In this document: piece after piece, positions 8,446 through 16,811 of the stretch | How the letters are laid out: each line of letters starts with the position of its first letter | How positions within the stretch are numbered: position 1 is the stretch's first letter | The notes under the pieces: model-generated | Seen by the model: only the letters and a program-made list of their open reading frames with translations | Database searches by the model: none | What the model was told of the DNA's origin: nothing | Assembly: GCA_964246015.1 (NCBI GenBank) | Contig: CAXTPG010000012.1 | Location: 1-64,000, forward strand | DNA: 64,000 nt | DNA from: JBBROS01 sp964246015 | Lineage (GTDB): Bacteria > Pseudomonadota > Alphaproteobacteria > Acetobacterales > Acetobacteraceae | Direction of reading: 5' to 3' | Made by a program: the position numbers and the translations under genes

Positions 8446-8825
8446 TCCAGGGGCAGACGGCCGGATTCCGGCAAACCGTCGGCGACGTCGTCTACCAGGC
8501 CATGGTCAGCATCCTGAAAGCGCCCCACGGCGACCGCTTCCAGGTCATCCACGAACACGCGCCGGAGAATTTTGTGTATGACCCCGACTTCCTCGGCGTC
8601 CATCGCACGGCGGGCTGCATCTTCATCCAGCTCACGCTGGTCGGTGGCCGCAGCCTCGACCAGAAGCGCGGATTCTACCGGCAGGTGGCGGATCAGTTGC
8701 ACGACAGGCTCGGGGTCCGGCGGGAGGACGTCGTGATTGGCCTGGTGCCTGTCGACCGCGAGGACTGGTCGTTCGGCAACGGCGAGGCGTCGCTGGTTCA
8801 AGAGGCCGCCGGGAAAGGATCATGA
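8421..8825 (+). CDS. tautomerase family protein
   Basis: A 134-residue tautomerase-superfamily protein. After removal of Met, the N-terminal Pro (MPFARIDLIQG) would be the catalytic base typical of 4-oxalocrotonate tautomerase relatives. The length fits the two-repeat (Tautomerase_2-like) subgroup rather than the ~60-residue 4-OT type. RBS AGGAG sits nine bases before the ATG. It overlaps the broken DUF417 frame by 25 bp and closes the LysR-linked operon. The substrate is unknown; keto-enol isomerisation of an aromatic or oxidised metabolite is plausible. Confidence 0.88.
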   Translation: MPFARIDLIQGQTAGFRQTVGDVVYQAMVSILKAPHGDRFQVIHEHAPENFVYDPDFLGVHRTAGCIFIQLTLVGGRSLDQKRGFYRQVADQLHDRLGVRREDVVIGLVPVDREDWSFGNGEASLVQEAAGKGS

Positions 8826-8879
8826 CCGGAGTGCATGCCGGCCCGCCCTGGACGGAGCGGGGGCCCTGGTGTTCGAACG

Positions 8880-8912
8880 AAAAGCCGGCCTCGTGCCGGG
8901 CACGAGGCCGGC
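8880..8912 (-). terminator. strong hairpin terminator after aspD
   Basis: A perfect inverted repeat with 14-bp arms (GCCGGCCTCGTGCC / GGCACGAGGCCGGC) around one base at 8884-8912. On the minus strand it is followed by TTTTCG, giving a rho-independent terminator for the aspT-aspD transcript. It lies five bases past the aspD stop and between convergent genes. Confidence 0.8.
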
Positions 8913-8916
8913 CAGT

Positions 8917-10551
8917 TCAAGCCGCGGCCGGCGCCTGCGTGGCCAGGAACTCGGCGTGATATTCCGCAGCCAGGTTGCGGATGATCCGCCCGATGGCCGT
9001 GTAGTCGTACTCGTTGAGGTTCGCGAGCGAGGCGCGCGCCGAGGCATGGTGGTCGCCGAAGCCCTTGCCCGGCAGCAACACGACGCCACCCTCCTCGGCG
9101 AGGCGGAACAGCATTTCCAGCGGCTCCTTCCTTGCCATGATCCATGCCGCGAACGCCGGCCCATGCATCTGTGTGGTGATGTCCTCGAGATCGAGCAGCG
9201 TGTAGTAGGCGGTCCCGTTCGGGTCTTCGGGCTTGACCACGCCCAGCTCGCGATACAGCGCCGCCTGCCGCCTGCGGATGATGCGCTTCACGGCCTGCTT
9301 GTAGGCGCCGGGCTCGTCGAGCAGCTCGAACAGCGCGAACAGGACCATCTGCACCTGCTGCGGCGTCGATAGGCCGGCCGTGTGGTTCAGCGACACGGTC
9401 CGGCTGTCGGCAACCAGGCGGTCGATGAACTTCAGATTGCGCGGATCCAGCACCAGGCTGCCGTAGCGGCCATCGAGCATCGACTGCGTCGCCTCGGGCA
9501 GCGCCGCGATCTGCCGGTCCAGCACGGTGTCGCGGTGGGTCGCGATGACGCCCAGCCGCCAACCGGTGGCGCCGAAGTATTTCGAGAACGAATAGACCAG
9601 GATCGTGTTGCGCGGGCAGATCGCGAACAGCGACGTGAAGTCATCGGCGAACGTGCCATAGACGTCGTCCGTCAGCAGGACCAGGTCCGGCCTTTCCTTC
9701 ACGATCGCGGCGATCTGCGCCAGGCCGCGCGTGTCGATCTTGACCGAGGGCGGGTTGCTGGGGTTCACCACGAAGAACGCCTTGACCGCGGGGTTGCGGA
9801 GCTTGTCCAGCTCGGCTTCCGGATACTGCCAGCCGCCCTTCCCGTCGGCGTCGACGCCGACCTCGACCAGCTTGTAGTCGTTGAGATGCGGGATCTCGAT
9901 ATACGGCGTGAAGATCGGCAGGCCGATCGCGATGGTGTCGCCAGGTGCGAGCAGGCCGTTCTCACGCATGGTGTTGAACACGTAGGTCATCGCCGCCGTG
10001 CCGCCCTCCGTCGCGAACAGGTCGATCCCGCCGGTCGGCAGCTGTCCCCCGACCAGTTCGTTCACGAGGTACCGGCTCACGATCTTCTCCGTCGTCGCCA
10101 GCATCCGCGGCGGGATGGGATACATGCAGCCAAGGATCCCGGAGACGACCTCGTGCAGGAACGCAGAGGCCGACAGACCGAGCTGGTCGCGGACGTAGGA
10201 CACTGCGCCAGCCAGGAAGGCGATGCTCGGGGCGCCGCGGTGGCCGGCAACGAAGGTGTCGAACCGCGCCTCGATCCCCTCCAGGCGCGGCAGCCCGCCA
10301 AGCCCCTCGGGCATGTAGGCAAACGAGTGCTCCGATTCCTGCAACGCGAACAGACCGAGCTGGAAGAAGCCATGACGCGGGATGGTCGCCAGGAAGTTCG
10401 GGTTGCCCCGCCCGGCGTTCAGCATCATCCGGTCGGCATGGCTGGACGCGAGCGCCATCAGCTGGTCCTTCAGTTCGAACGGACTGAGCTGCGACAGCTT
10501 GGAGTAGTCGATGGCCGCGAGAATGGGGCCGGCTGGAACGGGTGCGTTCAT
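8917..10551 (-). CDS. aspD: bifunctional aspartate aminotransferase / L-aspartate beta-decarboxylase
   Basis: A 544-residue PLP enzyme of the aspartate 4-decarboxylase type. It converts L-aspartate to L-alanine plus CO2, consuming a cytoplasmic proton, with side transaminase activity. The length (about 530-545) and the inserted N-terminal part separate it from ordinary ~400-residue transaminases. PLP-site features are present: FFVVNPSNPPS, LLTDDVYGTF and the Schiff-base lysine in YSFSKYFGATGWR. The gene starts 14 bp after the stop of the AspT-like antiporter gene on the same strand. This is the classic pairing for an aspartate:alanine exchange cycle that builds proton motive force and resists acid. 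Confidence 0.93.
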   Translation of the reverse strand: MNAPVPAGPILAAIDYSKLSQLSPFELKDQLMALASSHADRMMLNAGRGNPNFLATIPRHGFFQLGLFALQESEHSFAYMPEGLGGLPRLEGIEARFDTFVAGHRGAPSIAFLAGAVSYVRDQLGLSASAFLHEVVSGILGCMYPIPPRMLATTEKIVSRYLVNELVGGQLPTGGIDLFATEGGTAAMTYVFNTMRENGLLAPGDTIAIGLPIFTPYIEIPHLNDYKLVEVGVDADGKGGWQYPEAELDKLRNPAVKAFFVVNPSNPPSVKIDTRGLAQIAAIVKERPDLVLLTDDVYGTFADDFTSLFAICPRNTILVYSFSKYFGATGWRLGVIATHRDTVLDRQIAALPEATQSMLDGRYGSLVLDPRNLKFIDRLVADSRTVSLNHTAGLSTPQQVQMVLFALFELLDEPGAYKQAVKRIIRRRQAALYRELGVVKPEDPNGTAYYTLLDLEDITTQMHGPAFAAWIMARKEPLEMLFRLAEEGGVVLLPGKGFGDHHASARASLANLNEYDYTAIGRIIRNLAAEYHAEFLATQAPAAA

Positions 10552-10564
10552 GGTCTCGATCCTC

Positions 10565-12253
10565 TCAGGTGAGCAGGAGGACGATGATCATCCCCCAGAT
10601 CGTCAGCAGCGTGTTCCCGACGGCATAGGTCACGGTGTAGCCGAGGCTCGGCACCTGGCTTTTGGCGGCCTCGCACACCATGCCGAGCGCCGCCGTGGTG
10701 GTGCGGGACCCGGCGACGGCGCCCAGCAGGATCGCGGGATGGAACTTGAAGATGTACTTGCCGATGAACATGCCGGCGATGAGCGGGATGGTCGTGGCGA
10801 AGATGCCCCACAGGAACAGGCTGATGCCCAGCTTCTGGAGCCCCGCCACGAAGCCAGGCCCCGCCGTGATGCCCACCACCGCGATGAACACGTTCAGCCC
10901 GACCGAGTTCATGAACCACACCGTCGCCGGCGGGATGCGCCCGAAGGTCGGGTGGATCGACCGCAGCCAGCCGAACACGAGGCCCGCGATCAGCACGCCG
11001 CCCGCCGTCGAGAGCGTGAGCGGCACCGTGCCGAGTTTCAGGATAAAGGCTCCGACCAGCCCGCCGATCACGATGCCGACGGCGATGAACGCGACGTCCG
11101 CGACGCTGCTCGGCCGATCCGCATAGCCCAGCGCCTTGGCCGCCGCCGTCGTGTCCTGCACGCGGCCCGTGATCGTCAGGATGTCGCCCCGGTGGACCAC
11201 GGTCCCGGACAGGAGCGGGATGCTGGTCCCCGTCGCGCCACGGGTGATCTTGCGGAGGAAGACGCCGTGGGAGGCCGGGTCGCGTCCAAGTTCGGCGATG
11301 GTCTTGCCGTTCGCCTGCTTGCTGGTGACATAGACGTCGATGCCCTCGATCGGCACGGAGAGCAGCTCCGGGTCGTCCACTTCCTCGGCCGCATGCTCGA
11401 TCACCTGCACCAGCACGTCCCGGCGCCCGGCCAGCATGACGACGTCGCCGGCCTGGATGACGGTCGTCGCGCGCGCTTCCTCGATGGCGCCGGCGCGGCG
11501 GATGCGTTCGATGAAGACGCGGGCCGGACCGAAATGCGCCTCGGCCTCCGGCACGGTCTTGCCGATGGCGGCGTCGCCGTCCGGCACCCTGAAGGCGCGC
11601 AGGTCGTACTCGTGCCAGGCGCTGCCCTCATCGCCCAGCAGCGTCGCGCCGCCCATCGCGAGTTCATAGGCCTTGCACTCGGCCACCAGGTCGATCCGCA
11701 TCAGCCGCGGGCCCAGCGTCGCCAGGATCAAAGCCGATCCGACCGTGCCGAAGATGTAGGTCACGGCATAGGCGACGGGGATCTCGTTCAGCATCGCCGT
11801 AGCCTGGTCCGGCGGCAGGCCCAGCCGGTTGATGGCGTCGCTGGCCAGGCCCATCGAAGCGGACAAGGTCTGCGATCCCGCGAACAGCCCGGCTGCCGAC
11901 CCGGCGTCATAGCCCGCCAGACGCGCCGCGAGATAGGCCGCGCCCAGCGACAGGAACGCCATGACCACGGCGAACCCAGCCTGCGGCAGCCCGTCCTTCG
12001 CGATCCCGCGCACGAATTGCGGCCCGACCCCATAGCCGACGGCAAACAGGAAGATCAGGAAGAAGATGGACTTCACGTTGGGCGAGATCGGAATGCCCAG
12101 CTGCCCGATCACGACGCCCGCGACCAGCGTCGCGGTGACGACGCCGAGGCTGAACCCGCGCCAGCTTTTGCCGCCCACGTAGTAGCCGATGGCGAGGGCG
12201 ATGAAGATGGCCAGCTCCGGATAGGTGCGGAGCGTCGTCGTGAACCACGTCAT
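10565..12253 (-). CDS. aspT: aspartate:alanine antiporter
   Basis: A 562-residue inner-membrane exchanger of the AspT (aspartate:alanine exchanger) family. It has two blocks of membrane helices (residues ~10-170 and ~385-560) separated by a cytoplasmic region with two TrkA-C/RCK_C-like domains (around AFRVPDGDAAIGKTVPEAEA and VTSKQANGKTIAELGRDP). Conserved segments include FLFAVGYGVGPQF and AVAGSRTTTAALGMV. It imports aspartate and exports alanine. Because decarboxylation by the adjacent AspD consumes a proton inside, the cycle is electrogenic. It is downstream of gadB on the same strand, separated by a 24-base palindrome. Confidence 0.93.
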   Translation of the reverse strand: MTWFTTTLRTYPELAIFIALAIGYYVGGKSWRGFSLGVVTATLVAGVVIGQLGIPISPNVKSIFFLIFLFAVGYGVGPQFVRGIAKDGLPQAGFAVVMAFLSLGAAYLAARLAGYDAGSAAGLFAGSQTLSASMGLASDAINRLGLPPDQATAMLNEIPVAYAVTYIFGTVGSALILATLGPRLMRIDLVAECKAYELAMGGATLLGDEGSAWHEYDLRAFRVPDGDAAIGKTVPEAEAHFGPARVFIERIRRAGAIEEARATTVIQAGDVVMLAGRRDVLVQVIEHAAEEVDDPELLSVPIEGIDVYVTSKQANGKTIAELGRDPASHGVFLRKITRGATGTSIPLLSGTVVHRGDILTITGRVQDTTAAAKALGYADRPSSVADVAFIAVGIVIGGLVGAFILKLGTVPLTLSTAGGVLIAGLVFGWLRSIHPTFGRIPPATVWFMNSVGLNVFIAVVGITAGPGFVAGLQKLGISLFLWGIFATTIPLIAGMFIGKYIFKFHPAILLGAVAGSRTTTAALGMVCEAAKSQVPSLGYTVTYAVGNTLLTIWGMIIVLLLT

Positions 12254-12280
12254 GCGGTGACCTCGTGTCGAAAGAGGGCA

Positions 12281-12304
12281 GCCCCCCGGCCCGGGCCGGG
12301 GGGC
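12281..12304 (-). terminator. 24-nt perfect palindrome between gadB and aspT
   Basis: GCCCCCCGGCCC followed directly by GGGCCGGGGGGC is a perfect GC palindrome, seven bases past the gadB stop. There is no clear T run after it, so it may be an intercistronic mRNA-stabilising or attenuating hairpin rather than a full terminator. It would set gadB expression apart from aspT-aspD. Confidence 0.5.
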
Positions 12305-12310
12305 CGGTTG

Positions 12311-13795
12311 TCAGGCGTGCAGCGTCTTGGCCCGCACGGACCGCTCGACAGGCCTGCCGATGTGCACCTTCGGCGCCGATGGCACCGCCGCGACCGCATG
12401 GTGCGTGAACGTCGTCGCCTCGGCCGCGGTCTGCGGCGTCGTCGGCCGGTGCGCCACCAGGTGATCGATCCCGCGCTTCACGTCCTCGATCAGCATGTCG
12501 CCCATGTCGCGGCTGAAGCCGTGCCGCACCAGGACGCGCATCACCACCGTTTCCTGGATGTTCGGCGGCATGGTGTAGGCCGCCACTTGCCAGCCGCGAA
12601 CACGCAGCCGATCCGACAAGTCGAACAGCGAGTACCCGGCGTCGGCGCCGTCCTTGATCACCCAGGAAATGGCCGGGAGACCTTTCTTGCTGTTGCCGTC
12701 GAAGAACAGCTCGAACGGAGCGAGCTTGCAGACCTCGCGCCCGATGTGCTGCGCCACGTCGTAGCCGTTCTGCTGGATGCGCTTGTAGCCGTCACGGCCC
12801 AATCGCAGGAAAAGATAGTATTGCGCGATGATCTGCCCCGCAGGGCGCGAGAAGTTCAGCGCGAAGGTGGGCATGTCGCCACCCAGGTAGTTGACGTTGA
12901 AGATCAGCTCTTCCGGCAGGTCTTCCTTGTCGCGCCACACCACCCAGCCCACGCCCAACGGAGCGAGACCGTACTTGTGGCCTGACGCGTTGATCGACTT
13001 CACGCGCGGGATGCGGAAGTCCCACACGAGACCCGGCTCGACGAACGGGGCAATGAACCCGCCCGAGGCCGCATCGACGTGCATCGGGATGTCGAGCCCG
13101 GTGTCGGCCTGCAGCTTGTCGAGCGCCGCCGCGATCTCGGCCACCGGCTCATAATGGCACGTGAACGTCACGCCGAAGGTGGGCATCACGCCGATGGTGT
13201 TCTCGTCGCAGCGCGCGATGACCTCCTCGGGCGTCATGCCCAGGCGGCCCTTCTCCAGCGGGATCTCGCGCAGCTCCACGTCGAAGTAGCGGGCAAACTT
13301 GTGCCAGCAGACCTGGACCGGGCCGGTGACGATGTTGGGCCGGCCGGTGGGCTTGCCGGCCGCTTCCATCCGCTGGCGCCACTTCCACTTCAGCGCGAGG
13401 CCCCCCAGCATGCAGGCCTCGCTGCTGCCGGTGGTCGAGCAGCCGATCGTGTTGGCGGCCTCCGGCGAATGCCACAGATCGGCGAGGATGTGGACGCAAC
13501 GGCTCTCGATCTCGGCGGTGGCCGGGTATTCGTCCTTGTCGATCATGTTCTTGTCGATCGACAGGTCCATCAGGTCGTGGATCTCGGTATCGAGCCAGGT
13601 CTGGCAGAAGGTGGCCAGGTTCTGGCGCGCGTTGCCGTCCAGGAACAGCTCGTCGCGAACCAGGGCGTGCGCCACGTCGGGCCGCAACTCGTGGCGGCCG
13701 AGCTTGTATTTCGGTACAGGAACATCCGTGGCGTGCGTGCCGTAGATGTCGGCGTCGATCGAGGGCTTGGCAATCGCCTTATGGTGCAGCGCCAT
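12311..13795 (-). CDS. gadB: glutamate decarboxylase
   Basis: A 494-residue PLP-dependent glutamate decarboxylase. It converts glutamate to GABA plus CO2, consuming an intracellular proton. Family segments are clear: YPATAEIESRCVHILADLWH, GCSTTGSSEACMLGG, HVDAASGGFIAPFV and the PLP lysine in SGHKYGLAPLGVGW. The C-terminus ends TLHA, with His as the penultimate residue. In E. coli GadB a penultimate His closes the active site at neutral pH, so pH gating may be conserved. RBS AAAGGAGC precedes the ATG. An exact copy of the island-wide TGAGTAGTTTCCGA element lies 75 bp upstream. No GABA antiporter gene is present in the window. Confidence 0.95.
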   Translation of the reverse strand: MALHHKAIAKPSIDADIYGTHATDVPVPKYKLGRHELRPDVAHALVRDELFLDGNARQNLATFCQTWLDTEIHDLMDLSIDKNMIDKDEYPATAEIESRCVHILADLWHSPEAANTIGCSTTGSSEACMLGGLALKWKWRQRMEAAGKPTGRPNIVTGPVQVCWHKFARYFDVELREIPLEKGRLGMTPEEVIARCDENTIGVMPTFGVTFTCHYEPVAEIAAALDKLQADTGLDIPMHVDAASGGFIAPFVEPGLVWDFRIPRVKSINASGHKYGLAPLGVGWVVWRDKEDLPEELIFNVNYLGGDMPTFALNFSRPAGQIIAQYYLFLRLGRDGYKRIQQNGYDVAQHIGREVCKLAPFELFFDGNSKKGLPAISWVIKDGADAGYSLFDLSDRLRVRGWQVAAYTMPPNIQETVVMRVLVRHGFSRDMGDMLIEDVKRGIDHLVAHRPTTPQTAAEATTFTHHAVAAVPSAPKVHIGRPVERSVRAKTLHA

Positions 13796-13870
13796 GCTGT
13801 GCTCCTTTGAATGGTTCTCGGGAAACGCTCGGGGCGGAACCTATCGAGGCGCCGTGCCTTCTCGACAGGG

Positions 13871-13884
13871 TCGGAAACTACTCA
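13871..13884 (-). promoter_or_regulatory. FixJ-like operator, copy A (gadB)
   Basis: Exact TGAGTAGTTTCCGA followed by CCCTG on the minus strand, 75 bp before the gadB start. A -10-like TAGGTT lies 27 bases downstream of the core, which would give a leader of about 35 nt. It is one of eleven related sites in the stress island. Confidence 0.72.
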
Positions 13885-13903
13885 CCGGTCGAGCGAAGGG
13901 GTC

Positions 13904-15070
13904 CTAGACCAGGCCCAATCGGAACACGCGGTTGCTCGTCTTCCAGAAGACCTGGTCGCGCTCGGCCGCGATCGGGAGCACGTCTTCGACGATCCGGACG
14001 TGTTCCTTGATGCCGTATGGCACCGGGCCATAGTCGGACCCGAAGACCAGCCGGTCCGCACCGCACATCTCGACCGCCGCGCGGACGCCGATCGGGTTGA
14101 ACCCCATGCAGTCGACCAGGATGTTGGTCTTGAAGTAGTCGGAGGGCGGCCGCTTGTTCGTGTAGGCCCGGCCAGGCTGCGTATTGCTGACGCCCTTGTA
14201 GTTGAGCTTCCAGGTGAATTCGAGACGGCCCAGGATCGACGCGAGTTCGCCGCCCATGTGGACGATCATCACCTGCAACTTCGGGTGGCGGTCGAACACG
14301 CCGGACCCGATCATCCGGGCGCCGTTGACGGTGGAATCGAAGGGCCGGCCGATCGCCTCGTTGAGGCGGTATTGCATGAGGTTCTCGTGCCCGATGGACA
14401 GCATCGGCGGATGGATGTGCACCACGATCTCACTCGCTGCCGCGAACTCCCACAACCACTCCGCCTTCGGACTGTCGAGGAACACGCGGTCCGCCCCGTC
14501 GCCGTAGCTGGACGCCACCGCGATCGCCTTGGCCCCGCGTTTGCCGATCATGTCCTCGACAATCGGGCGGCAGCTTTCCTCCAGCGCATGCGCGTTGGCC
14601 ATCAGGGCGAACTCGCCGGGATAGTCGTCCCTGATCTGCAGGTATTCGTCGTTCAGGATCTTGAGCGCGTCGACGGTGCTGACGTGCAGCAGGTCGCGCG
14701 CAAACCACTCCACTTCGCCGCCATTGCTGGCCAGGCTGAGTGTCACGCCCTCCTCGCGCTGCCTGGGCATGGCGTATTTCAGGTCGAAGAATTCGCGATA
14801 GCAGATGAGATCCGCCGCATTGGTCTGCGGAAAACCCTGCTTCGGGTCGTACAGGCCTGCCTCCGCCATCTTGGCTGCAAGCTTGGGCCCGATCGGGTGG
14901 CGGTGGGTATCGACGATAGCCCGGTGCCCGGCCGTGGACTGCGCGGTCCCCGCGGGGCTGCCAGGGGGCGGAGCCGGCGATGCCGCGCCGAGCAGCGGGG
15001 CCGCGGCCATCAAGCCAAGTGCCGCGCGACGGTCGAGCCTGGACGTGTCGGTCGGAGTTTGGGAAGCCAT
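13904..15070 (-). CDS. amidohydrolase family protein (metal-dependent hydrolase, TIM barrel)
   Basis: A 388-residue amidohydrolase-2 family protein related to ACMSD-type (de)carboxylating hydrolases. A twin-arginine-like leader (LDRRAALGLMAAAPLLGAASPA) implies export. The metal motif VDTHRHPIG, HIHPPML and the terminal LVFGSDYGPVPYG with its catalytic Asp are all visible. I chose ATG at 15070 because AAAGG lies eight bases upstream; a TTG 18 bp further upstream is the alternative. It sits downstream of operator copy B and is isolated from gadB by a second operator, so it is probably its own transcription unit. The substrate is unknown. Confidence 0.87.
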   Translation of the reverse strand: MASQTPTDTSRLDRRAALGLMAAAPLLGAASPAPPPGSPAGTAQSTAGHRAIVDTHRHPIGPKLAAKMAEAGLYDPKQGFPQTNAADLICYREFFDLKYAMPRQREEGVTLSLASNGGEVEWFARDLLHVSTVDALKILNDEYLQIRDDYPGEFALMANAHALEESCRPIVEDMIGKRGAKAIAVASSYGDGADRVFLDSPKAEWLWEFAAASEIVVHIHPPMLSIGHENLMQYRLNEAIGRPFDSTVNGARMIGSGVFDRHPKLQVMIVHMGGELASILGRLEFTWKLNYKGVSNTQPGRAYTNKRPPSDYFKTNILVDCMGFNPIGVRAAVEMCGADRLVFGSDYGPVPYGIKEHVRIVEDVLPIAAERDQVFWKTSNRVFRLGLV

Positions 15071-15135
15071 GTCATCCGCCTTTGCCAAGTGATCGGACCA
15101 CGACGGGTAGGACGATCGAACATGACGAAGCAGGC

Positions 15136-15149
15136 TCGGAAACTACTCA
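15136..15149 (-). promoter_or_regulatory. FixJ-like operator, copy B (amidohydrolase)
   Basis: Exact TGAGTAGTTTCCGA followed by GCCTG on the minus strand, 65 bp before the amidohydrolase ATG. A TACCCG hexamer lies 26 bases downstream. It forms an inverted pair with copy C. Confidence 0.72.
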
Positions 15150-15183
15150 CCTCCGCGGTCGTGTCTCCGCGGCCGGACACCCC

Positions 15184-15196
15184 TGAGTAGTTCCGA
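15184..15196 (+). promoter_or_regulatory. FixJ-like element, copy C (one base shorter)
   Basis: TGAGTAGTTCCGA on the plus strand lacks one T of the consensus and the trailing CCTG. It is inverted relative to copy B with a 34-bp spacer that itself contains CCGCGG repeats. No gene starts downstream on the plus strand, so it may be an auxiliary site or a decayed copy. Confidence 0.45.
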
Positions 15197-15231
15197 AACC
15201 GATCGACCCGGTGCCACGGCCGTATATCGCC

Positions 15232-15831
15232 CTACGGCAGCTGCCGGATATCGATCGCGTCGGCCAGCTTGGAGAACAGCGCCGTCTCCAGCGCCACGAC
15301 CTCCTGATCGGTCCCGGCCGGGCCGGTGGTGCTGAGACGGATCCGGTCCCGCGCCGTCGCACGCGCCGGGTCGCGCGGGACGATCAGCCAGTCGGCATCG
15401 AGGCTTGCACGACCCGAGGCCGCGCTCTCGGCCACGACATCAAGGCGGCTGATGTTGACCAGCAGGCGGTAGCTCGGCGCCGTGGATTGCGGCTGGTCGG
15501 TCACCAGCGCCTCGGGGCGGGATTGCGCCAGGCGTCCGGCCAGGAGGTCCGTGACGCCGAGCGAAAGCCGGCTTGCCCAGCGGCCGGTGTGGCTGCTCGC
15601 CAACGCGCTGCCGCGGTTGACCAGGATATCCTGCGTGTCCAGGTAGTCCGGCAGCGTGACCCGGGCCAGCTCGATCACCGTCGATTGCGGTCGCAAGGGC
15701 GCCAGTGCGCCCCGTACTTCGGACGCCCCGAGCGAATAGAGCGTGACCGGCGGGGCGGCGCACGATGCCAGGCCGAACCCTATCGCCGCCAGGCGGCCGA
15801 ATGGGAAAGGCCCCTGCCCTGCCCGGATCAT
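15232..15831 (-). CDS. ABC-type transport auxiliary lipoprotein (PqiC/DUF330-like)
   Basis: A 199-residue lipoprotein of the ABC-transport auxiliary family found at the end of MCE lipid-transport operons. The N-terminal leader ends in lipobox LASC with Cys at residue 24, giving outer- or inner-membrane anchoring. The conserved beginning YSLGASEV and the later segment LPDYLDTQDILVNRG are typical. The ATG overlaps the MCE gene's stop (ATGA). It likely links the MCE bridge to the outer membrane. Confidence 0.85.
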   Translation of the reverse strand: MIRAGQGPFPFGRLAAIGFGLASCAAPPVTLYSLGASEVRGALAPLRPQSTVIELARVTLPDYLDTQDILVNRGSALASSHTGRWASRLSLGVTDLLAGRLAQSRPEALVTDQPQSTAPSYRLLVNISRLDVVAESAASGRASLDADWLIVPRDPARATARDRIRLSTTGPAGTDQEVVALETALFSKLADAIDIRQLP

Positions 15832-16811
15832 GGCCGGCGTCCGGTGAGGAGGAGCTGCGGGTTGCGCTCCACATCGTGCGCGAGCCCCCGCAGGGCAGCC
15901 GCAGCGGTGGCGAGGTCCCGGAGTGTCGAATCGAAGTTCGCACGATCGGCGCCCCGTTCCGACGTGAGGCTCTTCAGATCGGCCAGCAGGTCGCGCGCCT
16001 GCACCACGGCTTGATTGGATGAAAGCAGCACCGTGTGCAGCTCCGTGCCGCGCTGGGTCAGGAACTGACTGCCGGTCGCGGCAAGATGGTCGATGTCGCC
16101 CAGCGTCTTGTCCAGCCGAGCCTGCACGCCCGTGATGGCCTGGCTTGCCGTGGCGACGGCGGCGGCCACCCCCTCCGAGGTCGTACGCAGGCTGTCGATC
16201 AGCGGCGGCAGGCTCTGATCCAGTTTTTCCGAGACGCCACGCAGGCTCCGCAGCGTCGCGTTCGCGTCGTCGGCCAGCTCCCGCAGCGGCAACTGGCTCA
16301 ACTGGTCCCGCACCTTCTGGATGGTGGACTGCCGGGCCGGGATTTCCAGAAGGCTGGTGATGTTGGGGTGCAGCGCCGGGTCCGACGCCGGGTCGAACTC
16401 GAGCGCGATCTCGGATTGCCCGGTGACGAAGCTCTGCACGTTGATCTCCGCCCGCAAGCCACGCGCGATCAACTGCGGCAGGTCGAGCGTGGAGCCGCCA
16501 TTTTCCGTGTTCAGGGTGACCCGCGTGGACTCGAGCTTAACCGTGACGGGGATGTAGGCGACCTTCGTGCTGGAATCGAACTGGACGGCGAGACTCTCGA
16601 CCGCCCCCACCCGCACCCCGCGGAACGTGACGGGCGCGCCCACGGACAACCCACTGATGGAATCCTGGAACACGACCGCGGCGCGCTGCGTCGGGCTGAA
16701 GACGTTGACCTTGCCGAACAGCATGATCGCGGCCAGCACGAGGACCACGCCACCCAGCACGAAGGCGCCGATGGCCGTCTGCCGGCGGGCATCGTGGGGT
16801 TCATCCGTCAT
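15828..16811 (-). CDS. MCE-domain substrate-binding protein (MlaD-like)
   Basis: A 327-residue protein with one N-terminal membrane helix (TAIGAFVLGGVVLVLAAIML), one MCE domain (residues ~40-120; SGLSVGAPVTFRGVRVGAVE) and a long helical C-terminal tail containing AIDSLRTTSEG-like heptads. MCE proteins form hexameric rings or tubes that carry phospholipids across the periplasm. It is longer than E. coli MlaD (183 residues) because of the helical tail. It overlaps both neighbours by four bases inside the permease-ATPase-MCE-lipoprotein operon. Confidence 0.92.
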   Translation of the reverse strand: MTDEPHDARRQTAIGAFVLGGVVLVLAAIMLFGKVNVFSPTQRAAVVFQDSISGLSVGAPVTFRGVRVGAVESLAVQFDSSTKVAYIPVTVKLESTRVTLNTENGGSTLDLPQLIARGLRAEINVQSFVTGQSEIALEFDPASDPALHPNITSLLEIPARQSTIQKVRDQLSQLPLRELADDANATLRSLRGVSEKLDQSLPPLIDSLRTTSEGVAAAVATASQAITGVQARLDKTLGDIDHLAATGSQFLTQRGTELHTVLLSSNQAVVQARDLLADLKSLTSERGADRANFDSTLRDLATAAAALRGLAHDVERNPQLLLTGRRP

